Source: Aurifilum marmelostoma (lineage: Eukaryota > Ascomycota > Sordariomycetes > Diaporthales > Cryphonectriaceae). From it: 64,000 nt of DNA. The notes under the pieces are model-generated. The model had not been told where the DNA came from. It was given only the letters and a program-made list of their open reading frames with translations, and ran no database searches. Position 1 is the stretch's first letter; each line of letters starts with the position of its first letter. This document shows, piece by piece, positions 24,801 to 35,963 of this stretch. A program made the translations under genes and the position numbers. Where the stretch lies: NCBI GenBank assembly GCA_027559495.1, contig JAMXSV010000003.1:3782001-3846000 (forward strand), written 5' to 3'.

Positions 24801-25556
24801 CTTGCCGATCATGGCCTTAAATGTCTTGATCATCTCTTCGTGCTCCATGGCCGGCTTATCCGAGGAACTGGTCTCCCTGCCCGTGCCGTATAGTTTTGTG
24901 TCCGTGTTCCAGTACACCGATAAGGCGCCCAGAGTCGCCAGCTTGTGTGTGGTCTTGGTGGAGTCCTGGATGAAGGTGGGCTTCCACTCACCGTCGGTGC
25001 TGATGGCGCTGAACTCTTCCAAGGTGACGCCCAGGGCGAACGGATGGCCAGGTGCCGAAATAGAGTCCTCGTACCTGACATGGATGTTCTTGACGGTGAC
25101 TTGCAGGTTGTCCACAACCTTTGTCACCAGACTTGCCGTGAAGCTCTGGCTTCTCTTCTGTTCCTCCTGAGAGAGTCCCTCCTGAGAGCGCTCCTTCAGC
25201 AGCTCGGCAGAGTCAAGCTTCTCCATCTTGATCCTCTGGGTCCGTCGCTCCTCCTCTTCCTCATTATATGCAGCCTCCTCTTTCGGACTCGCAAGTAAAA
25301 AAACATTTTCGATAAAGACCTTGACAGGTGCGCCGCGAAGGTTGGACCACGGGATGACGAGAGTCAGTTCGCCGAGATGGCCCTCGACAACGTTGATAGG
25401 GAGTTTGAGCTGATCGAGAGCCTCCTTGCGGAGCTCGAGATCGCGTAGCTTGACGTCTCCGCCCCAGATGCCTACTTTTAGCTGTGCCGGGTCGAAGTTC
25501 TTTACGTACATGCCCAAGAAGCGGTTGAGCAGGCCCGCGACGAGACCCTCAAGCAT
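15820..25556 (-). CDS. VPS13: VPS13 bridge-like lipid transfer protein (2 exons)
   Basis: Exon 1 is 25556-19030 and exon 2 is 18970-15820, joined across a 59-bp intron (GTGAGT...TTTGCAG) to give 3225 aa; yeast Vps13 is about 3144 aa. The start MLEGLVAGLLNRFLGMYVKNF is the near-invariant chorein N terminus. The family forms a long hydrophobic groove that moves phospholipids between ER, mitochondria, vacuole/endosome and prospore membranes. Domains: chorein and extended beta-groove repeats (about 1-1900), then the VAB/SHR-BD adaptor-binding repeats (about 1950-2560) with their recurring conserved Asn (IRNYTGFD, VENQTQIP, LNKTGLDL, VQNKTGDE). The DUF1162/ATG2_C-like region follows (GFTTGANSFITSVASGVGG). 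A PH-like end is last, with ARILLIRSRRL. A basic Ser/Thr-rich loop lies around residues 860-900. No frameshift or in-frame stop was seen. Confidence 0.97.
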
Positions 25557-27280
25557 GACGGGCAATGTTGTGGCCGGTCACCCTGGCCTGGGATGTAGAG
25601 GGGTGTGTCTATGCTGAAGACGGCATGGGATTCGGCTCGAAGGATAGGTGAGGCTTGGAGGCAGTGACCAGACGTAGTGACAATGTCCGTTGTGACAGCC
25701 ACTTGCTCAGCAGTGGTTTTGGACAAGGCAGGAGGGTCGTGGAGCTGTCATGAAAGAGCTAGGAAGATGCTAAACCTGTTGCACAAGTGGTTGGTTAGAC
25801 AGGCCATTTGCTGGCCATATTGTTGGGGAAAAGGCTGAGAAGGGAGCTTCCAGGTGGTGTGGACAGACACGTGGTACTCACTTGCTGTGCTCTGCAGTGG
25901 GACAAGATACAAATGCAACGGTCCAAACAAGCAAATACTGCTAGAAAAGCAACACAGACTTCAATCTCTCAAGTGCAAACAAGGTATAAGCTGAGGACGA
26001 GAATGCTGTCAAGAACAGATGGGAATGGGTGGATGGCAGAGAAGCACAGGTGTGGAGTTGCAAGACAGGGAAACTTGGACGACGTCAGCTGTGTTGTTGG
26101 AGGGGAATAGCTGTGGCGTAAATGACGAGTCTGGGGGGGGGGTTGTATGTGGCGCCAGTAGGGAAGCTGCTCTGCTAATGGCTCCTACCAGGCCTACTAT
26201 GGTGCTTTGCCATAGTACTTAGAGGCCTAGAGGTCCACTAGAGCGGGGTTGAAAGCCACTGCTGGACAGGGATCAATCATGCTACTCGGTGTGCTGACTT
26301 CCAGGCCATGCTGTGTCACAACGTTAGCATGACAGGGGTCAACACCCTCTTCCATGATAGCAGATCATCCATTATATGGGAAGCCGTAATGATTCCACCG
26401 GAGGGGGCACTGCATGCTATCAGCATTATTCCTCCTCTCATTCCTATCTGCCCTACTCCCTTTTCCCCTCTCGATTCCTGCCTCTTTCCTTTCTCCTCCA
26501 TGTTGCTTCCTCTCGGCACAAAAGTGGACATGGTCGTTTTCGGTACTACCAGGTCGTCTATGGTCCCGTTCGAGGGGTCGGTCCTGGTTTGTGGTCAGCC
26601 ATTGCCTTGTATAGAGCAAGAAGTGGTCTTGTTCAGGTTAAAATCTCAAGTGGCTGTGCAAGGACAGTCTCCCGAGGTAGAATATACTTGGCAATTTCGT
26701 GGCAGACACAAATGCACCCAAGTTTCTTTTTTTTTTTTTTTTCAAGAATGAGTACCCAAGTAACTGCTTCTTGTGCCTGGGCAGTGGAGGTTGTCATACG
26801 CCCTCCATGTCACCTCTTGGCTTCCTGCTTAGTCTTTCGCTCATGTAGGTAGTGTTGCAGTACACTACCGCATCGTTATTTCTCATATGTTCCCTGTGCA
26901 TGAATATAGTGTAAAATTCATAAAGCAAAGAGAAGTGAACGCGGCAGAGTCAGGTGTAATTACATAATGAACATAGCTGCAGCCACAGCAGGTAAGTGGC
27001 AAGTGGCCCTATGCTCAATATGAATAGAGCATTAAAGAAACGTAGAAGCATGCATGGGTAATGGTCTGCTAGGTTTAGGACGAATGGACAATTTCGAATT
27101 CCGTTAAAGATAGACCCTATCTTGTCTTTTGGGCACTCATCTCTTGGTTACAATAAACCATGTTCAAATCCCATGCGCTTTCCTCATTCTTGTTTTGGCT
27201 CTCCACAATGATACCGTTTTGTGTATGCTCGTCTCGATCTCTCCTAAGGTGCGCTGAGGCTCATCCGCCTCATGAAGGGC
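25557..27280. other. Intergenic region with homopolymer tracts
   Basis: This is the VPS13 promoter side. It holds a 10-G run at 26133-26142 and a 16-T run at about 26727-26742, both of which might be assembly-sensitive. Open frames at 26300-26850 are low-complexity (Ser/Leu/Phe/Pro from pyrimidine-rich DNA) and are not supported as genes. Confidence 0.4.
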
Positions 27281-28190
27281 AAGGAGCCTGATCTGATATG
27301 CTGCGCGCTTTTCCAGGCTTATCTCCACGAACGGGAAAATCCCCTACGAGGCACTATCATGTACCTAGAGGGACGACGAACCAACGCCACAGACTCTTGT
27401 TGTACTAAATGGACAAGATCTCTGCGTCAGAGAGAACCTACACACAGCCCCACGGGCCCTGAGACTCGCAGGGACAGACAGGATTCTGTGGAGTGACGCC
27501 ATCTGTATTGACCCAAACCTCGAGCAGGAGAGAGCTTAACAGGTCAACCAAATGAGACTGATATACAAAGTCGACCGTGAAGTCGTGGACTCGAATGTGT
27601 CAAAGAACATGTGACGACTCTCGTTACATGTCAACTAATTACAAGGCAAACTGGGCAGATTGGGCTATGGAAGCAGCCAGAGAACTGGCCGCGAGACCAT
27701 GGTTCAGACGAGTAATGATGAGTTCTTCAAGAGGTCGCTAATGCCCACCGAAGCAGTATCATGTGTGGTAGCAAGTCGACACCGGCTCGTGCATGGGCGC
27801 TCTTGATGCTTGTGTTGCTAGGCGGGGACTCGGACAACCACCCGGCTCGCAGTTCTAGACATCATGCCAGGGCCTCAGAGGAGCAAAGACAGACGGAATT
27901 GACCTCAATGGATCGGACGCTAATTATCGAACGCCGCTTTTCTATGCTGCCGAAAAGGGACATGAAGAGACCATCAAGCTGCTCCTGGTTATACACGGAG
28001 TTGAGGCTGGTCTGTGAGATAATGACTGTCGGGCACCACTTTCCCACGCTGTTGAGAAGGGACATGAGGAGGTCGTCAAGCTGCCTCTTGAAACGGGCTG
28101 ATGTAGGACTGAGTCGGACGGCCGTCATGGTCACTGCCACTTTAGTATGCTGCTGCTCGAGGACATACGAACATCTTCAAACTCCTCCGT
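27281..28190 (+). pseudogene. Relic of a HET-domain / ankyrin-repeat gene with RIP-like stops
   Basis: Fragments in shifting frames resemble one fungal heterokaryon-incompatibility-type protein. A short piece at about 27284-27320 (DLICCALFQAYL) is followed by a HET frame from 27345. That frame reads YEALSCT, then a stop at 27366-27368 where TWG is expected, then TLVVLNGQDLCVRENLHTA. The hallmark WSDAICIDPNLEQERA comes next, then a stop at 27537-27539, then QVNQMRLIYK. From 27886, in another frame, come two and a half ankyrin repeats: TPLFYAAEKGHEETIKLLL, then a stop at 28015, APLSHAVEKGHEEVVKL, and after a shift at about 28099 GHTNIFKLL (28161-28188). The first two stops are explained by TGG to TAG and CAA to TAA, the C:G to T:A type of repeat-induced point mutation. 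The intact gene would have taken part in non-self recognition or NLR-like signalling. It is non-functional as written. Confidence 0.75.
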
Positions 28191-29971
28191 TTCAGACAGA
28201 CAGCGTGGGCGTTGATTTTGGCAGACACATATTCATCACAAAGACTTCTTATGTCTAGGTAGGAGGATGTTACTGTTACCTTCTCAAACTTGGCTTCTTG
28301 ATGCCTGATAGTAATGTCATCAAATTTTACTATTTTAGACAATGCTGGTCGTCCTCCAATCAGTAATATCGCAAGAAACCCATGGAACCAGAAGAGATCT
28401 GTCCGTAATTACAATCTGCAATTCGAAACCATGTGTATTTGTTACCTGGGCAGTTGAGAACTGCAACTTCCCTTGCTATCCCATGTGAGGCTTAAGCTCC
28501 CAGTGCTTTCGCCCACATGGCTAGGGAACGGCATTGATCATCGGCAACACAACTCGTCGTGAAAATTCACAAAAGGACTTGAGCGATGGCAGAAGTTCGC
28601 AAAATGAGAGCAATGAAGGAGAGAACTTCAACAGCCAGATAAGCCAAATACGAGTTCGTAGTGGAGAGTTCGCTCCCTGTCCAATGACAAGGAAACGCTG
28701 CAAAGATGTGCCTACTGTATCGACTTCTTGTTTGAACCATGTTCCCTGCAAAAGATTTATATCCACGTAAAGCGCCTATACCTTTGGACAGAGCTCTAAT
28801 ATAGATAGCATGGCCATTATGGCATTATCAAATGCGCCCCGAGCGCCATCAGCAATTGATATGACCATTCTTCTTTGAGTCGCGAAAATAAAACATAAGA
28901 GACTTGATCCAGGTCGCATTGTAAGCTAAAATGACGTCTAATTTGGCAAGACATGACCTGAAGTCGAGCGCAGACGGCTCTCGACTGGCGTGCAAGTACA
29001 GATGGTAGTAGACAACCGACGATCAGAAGCGTACAGAATTCAAAGTCATTCTCACGAGAGAGAACACACCTCACCTCTGCAGCAACAGCGCAGATATCTT
29101 TCCAATGCGCGGGTAGAAGCAGATCCCGTCTCGACGCACCAGGTTCAGGGTGGTGAAGCCAGCACGAGAGGGGCCCACAGGCGTTCGGCCCGGGAATCAC
29201 GGGCATAATAGAGGAGAAGCCTGTCGATCAGCTGTGACAGAGGGCTAACACCCCCCCCCTCCCCAGCTGGGCGAGGCGCCCCTGCTGTGGGCCGCGCAAC
29301 CCCAAGCAGCTGTCGCGTCGAGATGCCATTTCCATTTCGTCATGCATTCAACTTATGCTACAGTCGCATGATATGTGGACTCCAGAGGGCAAAAGACAAC
29401 AGGAGCTCATGCACAGGTTGGGCAACTTAGCCGCAGCAACGTACTTTTGCAAGCCGTTGAGCTTGTTCTCTCACATGCTTATCTGTCCCAGTTCCCTGAA
29501 CGGGGTGTTGATACGGTCCGGAGGAGGATGAAGAGAAGAGAGGGGAGAAGCGGGGGAAGGAAGGATTGGTTCTCAGAGACTCGACTCCAGACGGAATCCA
29601 CCTGACCATGATACGCATGCAAAAGGTCCACTGAACATGGAAACAGCCGGCCAAGGGAAGACTCGGTGGACGATTAATTTCGCTCATCTGCATTGAATGA
29701 TTTGATGTACTATGTATGAACGCAAGGTGTGTCTCCCCATCAAGCATGCTTAGCGTTGCGCAGGCGTCCTGCCGCCAAGAGGCGCGGGCGGCGTGATCGT
29801 TCAATCTTGCCCCGTCTATTCGTCTTCAAGATTCTCTCTTCACCGCATCGGCGGACATCAGATTCGCCCTCGACCGTTTGTGACAGCTGTTCGGGGCGCG
29901 CATCCGCATCCGACTTAGTCAGAGTTACGCTGCATTCGCGGATTGCAACTCCGAGGCATGCAGATTGCAGA

Positions 29972-29987
29972 GGGGGGGGGGGGGGGG
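29972..29987. repeat. Poly-G run (16 nt)
   Basis: An uninterrupted run of G in a gene-poor stretch. It is one of at least nine mono-G/C tracts of 8-17 nt in this window. Confidence 0.8.
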
Positions 29988-30905
29988 AATGGGAAAAAAG
30001 GTTTGGAGGAAGGGTGGGAACCCATATGCCCAGGCCCATCATTTTCGTAGAATCGATCGATTCGAGGCGTTTGCCCGGGCTAATTTTGCGCGAGGGTGGC
30101 TTAACACGTGTCACCACGCAGAGCGGTTGGATTCATTAGCCTTGGAACTTGCCGGCTATCCCTGAAGCCTGATGGTGGGAGTAGTACCTGTTGTAATACG
30201 GAAAGTCTTTCGTACATAATGTAGAGAATGAGAACAACGGGCTAGTCAACACATCGGTACTACGTAGCAGCAGTTCTAGGCCACTGAGTTTTGGTGGGGG
30301 GGGTGTTTTTTTGGACCGAGATCCACACCTGAGCACTCTTCGGGGTTTGCAAATTTGCCATATCTGGCTGAGCCAAGGGACCGATGTCCGCCTATTTTTA
30401 TCTTCCCTGTCTTTCTCTTATGGCTCGACTCGTTGAATGAGTGAATGCCTAGGGCCCAGAGATGGCCGATAGGATATCGTAAGGAGAACAAGAGAAGTAG
30501 GAAGGAAGGAAAGGCGGGCTTACATGATGTTATTTGACGGTCAAAAGATACAGTTGTCGGACCAACAGAGGGTAACAAACAGCTCGGCCGTGACAGAGAG
30601 GGATAGCGTACCGAAGATACGGTAACGGGGCCGTACAACAAAACCCAGGGGGCGGGTGTGAGGTAGCATTGCATCTCTTAGCTCCAACAGAAGCCTCGAC
30701 GACATCCGTACGCCATCCTGGTTGGATCCGGCGCAGCGGTACCAGGCCCTCCTGGAACAGGAAAGTTGTTAGCTATCACGCCAAGTGGACCACTGGGCCA
30801 AGACCTCGGGACAGGCAGGACAGCCAGGGGGACAACAGGAGAGACCCGACGCCCCGGGCCGACCACCAGGGTTGGTCGTTGCTTGCTGGTGGTGCTGGTG
30901 CCCAA

Positions 30906-30956
30906 AAGAGAGAGAGAGAGAGAGAGAGGAGAGAGGAGAGGAGAGGGGAGCGAGGG
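30906..30956. repeat. GA-rich microsatellite
   Basis: An uninterrupted AG dinucleotide run passes into GAGAGG/GGAGAG units. It is a simple-sequence repeat about 350 bp upstream of the P450 start and may be variable in length between strains. Confidence 0.8.
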
Positions 30957-31306
30957 ACTGACTAGATGGACGAGGCGAGGGGGAGAGAGGGGAACAGAGA
31001 ACTTTTACACCTGCGAGATGAGGCCGTCGTATCTGGTGACCAAAGAGGGGCTGGATTCGTGCGTGAGTGAGTATTGTACGTGCGAGCGAGCGAGCAGCGG
31101 ACATTCTCTCCTGTTTGTCATTTGATCTTGGATAAATAATCATAATTACATTCGTCTCTTTTGATTTTTTTCCGGAATCTCTAGTTCCAATACCACCCCA
31201 TACCATACTCTCACGCCAGTTTGCACTTGTCTGTGTCCAGTATCACTTTGGACCCCAAATACATACTGCTTGCTACACACACACAGAGGCAAGGTCAGTC
31301 AGGAGC

Positions 31307-33235
31307 ATGCTATTAGAGGTGCTTCTCAGTATACCGCCGACAGGACAGGCTTCCTTGATTCTAGGAAGCCTGTTCTTCCTGTGGCGCCTCTGGACCTTCA
31401 CGGCCAAGCATTCTCTATGGCCGTCTCAGCCAAAGGAATTGCCATACCATATGCCTCGTGAGTTGGAAAAAGAAAAGAAAAAAAATTGCCCCGGTCCCGC
31501 ATGTTGATGCTTGGTGTTGTTGAAGATGTCAGATAACTGACCCTTTCCTTTTCTTAATTTAGTCCTGGGTAATTAATCTAGACCAAACCCCCAGCTTATT
31601 TTTGAACATGGCAAAAGTACTCACACAGGTACAGGCCATGTCTATTCTTTCTTTTTCGGCTCCGTCGAGCTTATGGAGCGTGGCTTGTGAGTGTTTGCGC
31701 CAGCCACATTTCATCCCCGATGCCCCTGTTGACATTTCGGTCCCAGGAGGCACACAGACCAGACCCGCGAGCCTTTCTCGGTCCAGCTCCCGGGAAGGAA
31801 GCTGTACATCATCACACGGCCCGAGGATGTAACACAGGTCTTCAACAACAAGACCAGCACCCTGGACCATGACTCGACCCTGCGAGAGACTCTCCTGGCC
31901 TTTGGCGTCACCGCCGAGGGTAGCACTCGTGCCTGGCGCACCCCCGAGCAGGGCGAGCAGGATCCTCTCTCTCTCCTCATTCCTCAACCGGCAGCCGGCG
32001 AGGCAGCAGCCAAGGCCCAGCCGAAATCCCTCATCAATTGGATCCGCGACAGCTTCAGGAGACACCTGATGACGCCGCAGACCCTGTACGAGATGGCCGA
32101 CCTGTTCCGGGACTCGCTGCTGGACAGCATCCGCACGGACCGGGTCGCCGAGTACAATACGAATGGTCCCGACGGCGCCGCGGGTGTCTCCCTGTATCCG
32201 TTCCTCCGCCACGCCATGGTTGAGGCGTCGGTGCGGTCCATTTTCGGCCCGCACCTGCACGAGGTCGATGCGGACTGTGTGGCGCATATGCTTGCGTTCA
32301 ACGATCATGCGTGGCAGATCGTGATGCGATACCCGAGGTTCTTTGGCTACTCGGCTGTCAGCAAGCCATACGACAGGATGATGGCGACCATGCGGAAATT
32401 CGTGCAGCGACCTTTGGCTGATAATGAGGGTGCCAATCCTCTGATCAGAAATGTGCTGATTGGTATGGAGGCTGCGCACCTGGACATACAATCGCGGGCC
32501 GCCATCATCTTGATGATCTTCTGGGCGTAAGTGAAATAAAACCCCTCACGTCTCACAAAACCCAGACCATAATTTCAGAACTGATTTGTTTTTGGTGAAA
32601 CCAGTGCCACCTCGAATGAGTACAACGCCCTCTTCTGGCTCATGTCACACCTGATGCACGATCCAGCCCTGCTGCGAGAAGTGAAGCGCGAGACAGACGG
32701 AGCCTGGCAGAACGGGACCCTCAACACCAAGCACTTCAAAAAGGACTGTCCCGTCCTCGATGCCATCTTCAACGAGATCTTCCGCCACAAGAATGCGGCC
32801 GGCACCATGCGCCTGGTCAACGAGACGACGGTGATCGGAGGCAAGGAGCTGCGGCCCGGAAACCTGGCCTATATTCCGTTCCGCCAGCTGCACCACAACG
32901 AGGCCGTCTGGGGGCCAACCTACCCAGATTTCGACCCTACGAGGTTTATCGAGAACAAGAGCCTCGTCCGCCATCCATCCTTTAGACCATTTGGCGGTGG
33001 TCAGACGCACTGTACGGGCAGGACGCTGGCCAAGCTGGAGGTGTTCAGCGCTGCTGCGATCTTGTTGCGCCGGTTTGACATGAGGCTGGCGGTCAGTGCA
33101 GCGGCAGCAGGAGACAACAAGAAGCCCCCTTTTCCTGTTTTGGACAACGAGACTCTGTCGTTAGGTCTTAATGGCCCTATCAGGGGTTCGGATCTTTATT
33201 TGGAAATGGTTCCGAAGGACGAGATGAAGATGTGA
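31307..33235 (+). CDS. Cytochrome P450, CYP7/CYP8-like fungal class, with an inferred 6-nt microexon
   Basis: Membrane-anchored heme monooxygenase of the fungal group related to CYP7/CYP8 (sterol-type or 25-hydroxycholesterol 7-alpha-hydroxylase-like). Exons are 31307-31457, 31563-31568, 31629-31686, 31747-32526 and 32605-33235, giving 541 aa. An N-terminal hydrophobic anchor is SLILGSLFFLWRLW. The I-helix region leads to AATSNEYNALFW, the ExxR motif is EIFR, the PERF-like motif is FDPTRF, and the heme loop is FGGGQTHCTGR with the Cys ligand. The microexon TCCTGG lies between a TTTAG acceptor and a GTAATT donor and completes PLLGTGHVYSF, the usual Pro-rich hinge. Skipping it also keeps frame (P-R-T-G), so its use needs RNA evidence. 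The substrate is unknown, and there is no other secondary-metabolism gene nearby. Confidence 0.88.
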
Positions 33236-34015
33236 GCCTCGTTTGCATTATTCTTCCGCTCTAAGCATTTGTATATGATTGAAGGCACATGGTTCCTGCA
33301 CATGATTTTTGTCCCTCTACTTAGCTACATACCCCCCTTAGCAAGCTGTCTACCTGAACAGCGATGATGAATGCGATGCTTTCTCCACAGCGGTATATAT
33401 ATATATATATAAATATTTCTTCATATAACAGCATAAATTTTTCAGAGGCGTCCAAATGACCTACACAGTCAATTTTCACGACTCCATCTGGACGAAGTTA
33501 TCACCATTGCAACAGCGGCGATCAGTTTACCCAAAGGGGATTCGTTGATTGCGCTTCAGGGGGTCGACATCTAGAAGCCATAGTGGGATGACGCAACTGT
33601 GGGGGGGGGGTGCCCTCAGGCCCTCTGAGCTCCAGCGTCTCAAGCCAGAGTGCCGCTGCCGCCTGACGTCACTGCTGCTGTAACAGCTCCGGTACCTGCC
33701 TTGTGATGAAATTACGAAATAAACGGAGAGTAAAGTAGGCTGGGCCAGCAACAGCTCCAAGTTTTTGGATCTTGGGCTCGACCTGAATGCCGGGAATCCT
33801 CCGTTCTGGGCCCGCATTATACGTGAATATCGAAGTTCTGGGGAGTTCATATAGGCTCGCCTTTGGGTCCTTCTTCTCTTCCTTCTTTTCGAGGCTCTGC
33901 TCAACGTTCGCTCCTCAGATCTCGAGTTCCTGACATCACCCAACTGGACCTGGAAAAAAAGAAACCACACGACCAATTCTCGAGGCGACTTGGGCACGCC
34001 CAATAACTCATCACG
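33236..34015. other. Intergenic region
   Basis: It holds a TA microsatellite at 33393-33411 and a 10-G run at 33601-33610. The part near 33840-34015 is pyrimidine-rich and precedes the DUF3429 gene, so it is probably that gene's promoter and leader. Confidence 0.4.
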
Positions 34016-35605
34016 ATGCTTCGAAGCACAAGACCACTTCTGACGGCCTCAGCACGAGGCCTGCCAAAACCTGTGACGCCAATTGGCACTGCAGCAACCT
34101 CACAGATCCGTAGACATGCCTCCACTGCGACATGGCGCCCCAGGGTGCCCGCGACCGCGTCCTCGAGACAGCTCGTGCCATTTATACAGCGAGCCCAGTT
34201 CGCAGCCAAGAACGAGCCAGATGTGAAATTTGAGAAGGAGGTTGCGAGCAAAAAGCTGGAACGCGACCCCGAGCACGTTACGAGCGAATCGAGCGTCCGG
34301 CAGTTTGAGGGTCCTGGGGAGAAACTTGTCGAGGCTTCCGCGTCAGAAGGCTTGAAGGGGGATCTGGTATGTGGTGTCTGTCCTTCGTATAGCGGGAGGC
34401 CACAACTGTAGCTGACAATCATGTCCTTTGTTTACCCAGAACCGCCTCGGCGAAGCTGTCGCCCTCAGGAGTGTCCCTCCCATGTCCTATAGGCTGGGCT
34501 TGGCAGGTACCATACCTTACTTTGCGACGTCCTTGGCGACTGTCTACTGCAGCTGGGACATGAATACAGAGTGGCCCTCGCAGTCGCAGTTCCTGAACCA
34601 CATCATGATCAGCCATGAGCAGGCCGCCCACTACCTCCATCTGCTGGAGCCGCTCCAGGTCGGCTATGGTGCAGTGATCATCTCTTTCCTTGGTGCCATT
34701 CACTGGGTAAGACATTTCCTACTGAAGAAGAACCCGAGTCTTTCTAGCACACACCTCAGAGTCTACCTCAAGGCAGCAGTCTAACATTACCCCTCCTCCT
34801 CCAGGGCCTCGAGTACGCCGAGAAGACACCCAACGCAGCTCGGACCAAGTTCCGTTATGGCCTGGGCGTCATCGCGCCCGCCATTGCTTGGCCCACGGTC
34901 ATGCTCCCCGTGCAGTTCGCCCTGACCGCCCAGTTCGCCGCCTTCACCTTCATGTATTTCGCCGACACGCGTGCTGCCACCCGGGGCTGGGCGCCGACGT
35001 GGTACGCAACCTACCGGTTCGTTCTCACCTTTATTGTCGGTTCAGCGCTCCTCATCAGCCTGATCGGCCGCGAGAAGGTCGGCTCCGACAAGCCGCGCCT
35101 GACGGGCCTGCGGGAGAAGTTCCACAAGGAGGGGCCTGACGTCATGGCCCAGCACGAGTGGGAGAAGAAGGAGGCCGAGGAGAAGGAGCGGATCCACAAG
35201 GAGAAGGCCCAGGAAGAGAAGAGGAAGAAGAAAGAGGAGGAGAAGGCCAAGAAGGAGGAGGCCAAGAAGCCAAAGGGTGGCGACAAGAAGGGCAAGAAGG
35301 ATGATGACAAGGCCTCAAAGGGAGAGGATGACAAGAGCGAGGGTCAAGATGATGCCAAAGACGAAAGCAAGGACAAGTCCGACGATGATCGCGAGGATGA
35401 GGCCAAGGACGCTGGCAAGGACGAGGGCAAGGAGGAGAGTAAGGATGAGGGCAAGGACGATGCCATGGAAGATTCGAAAGATGAGGGCGGCGAGAATTCC
35501 GGCAAGGGAGATGAGAAGTCAGAGGACAAGGAGGATGACAAGTCAGAGGACAAGAAGGATGACAAGGGCGGAGAGGCGAAGAAGAAGGATGGTAAGTCCA
35601 AATAA
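34016..35605 (+). CDS. DUF3429 (TMEM69-like) mitochondrial inner-membrane protein with long charged tail (3 exons)
   Basis: Exons are 34016-34366, 34440-34706 and 34805-35605, giving 472 aa. The N terminus (MLRSTRPLLTASARGLPK...) is Arg/Ser/Ala-rich without acids, a good mitochondrial presequence. The DUF3429 core occupies about residues 125-310. It opens with VPPMSYRLGLAGTIPY and has about five hydrophobic segments, including YGAVIISFLGAIHWGLEYA across the second intron. The function of the family is not established; TMEM69-like proteins lie in the mitochondrial inner membrane. After LTGLREKF (about residue 315) the last ~150 residues are almost only Lys, Glu and Asp with some Gly, Ser and Ala. 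They start as a likely charged helix (EKKEAEEKERIHKEKAQEEK) and become KDEGKDD-type repeats. That tail is unusual for the family core and probably faces the matrix or intermembrane space as a disordered segment. Confidence 0.85.
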
Positions 35606-35963
35606 TTTTGAGCCCGCTAGATGCGGAGACTTGGGCACAACGGCGCGGCGTTCTGGCAGGGCTTTCATATGATGATTACCAGTTTATGATATTTCGAGAC
35701 CGGGTAGGATAATTGCGTGGGGTCGAGCTGGTGATTAATTGAGAGTATAATGACACAGGTTACTTCATACTTGATGCAAGGGACAGGACGTACATGAAGC
35801 GGACCATTCTGTTTTGCTGGACATAAGACATGATCAGAGAGTGTATGTAGAATGTGCAGTCCTCTTGATGCAAATATTTGTCAAACTGTTACGCTACTGA
35901 TATGGATATTTCCCGGAAAAGAAATTCAACACCAAAAACCCGCCCACTCACGCCTTATCACTT
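35606..35963. other. Intergenic region between convergent genes
   Basis: This 358-bp gap separates the stop codons of two convergent genes. It is AT-leaning and holds no frame of interest, so it is presumably both 3' UTRs. Confidence 0.5.

Larger units (their letters stand above)
28191..31306. other. Gene-poor stretch with simple repeats
   Basis: No gene is recognised on either strand. It includes a 9-C run (29251-29259), a 16-G run (29972-29987), an 8-G run near 30296-30303 and a GA microsatellite (about 30908-30950). The right end (about 31000-31306) is the P450 promoter, with a short CACACACACACA at 31276-31287. Short frames at 29000-30700 change frame constantly and show no domain. Confidence 0.45.

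Noticed and set aside
23514..24893. A 459-codon plus-strand open frame.
   Set aside because: It lies wholly inside VPS13 on the opposite strand, is Leu/Val-rich as expected for the complement of a charged GC-rich coding strand, and has no domain.
27761..28258. A 165-codon plus-strand frame that might be called a hypothetical gene.
   Set aside because: Its reading frame is not the ankyrin frame; readable ankyrin repeats lie in a different frame of the same DNA, so it is a by-product of the pseudogene.
31559..32491. A 310-codon minus-strand frame.
   Set aside because: It overlaps the P450 exons in antisense and lacks domains; the P450 frame has ExxR and heme motifs.
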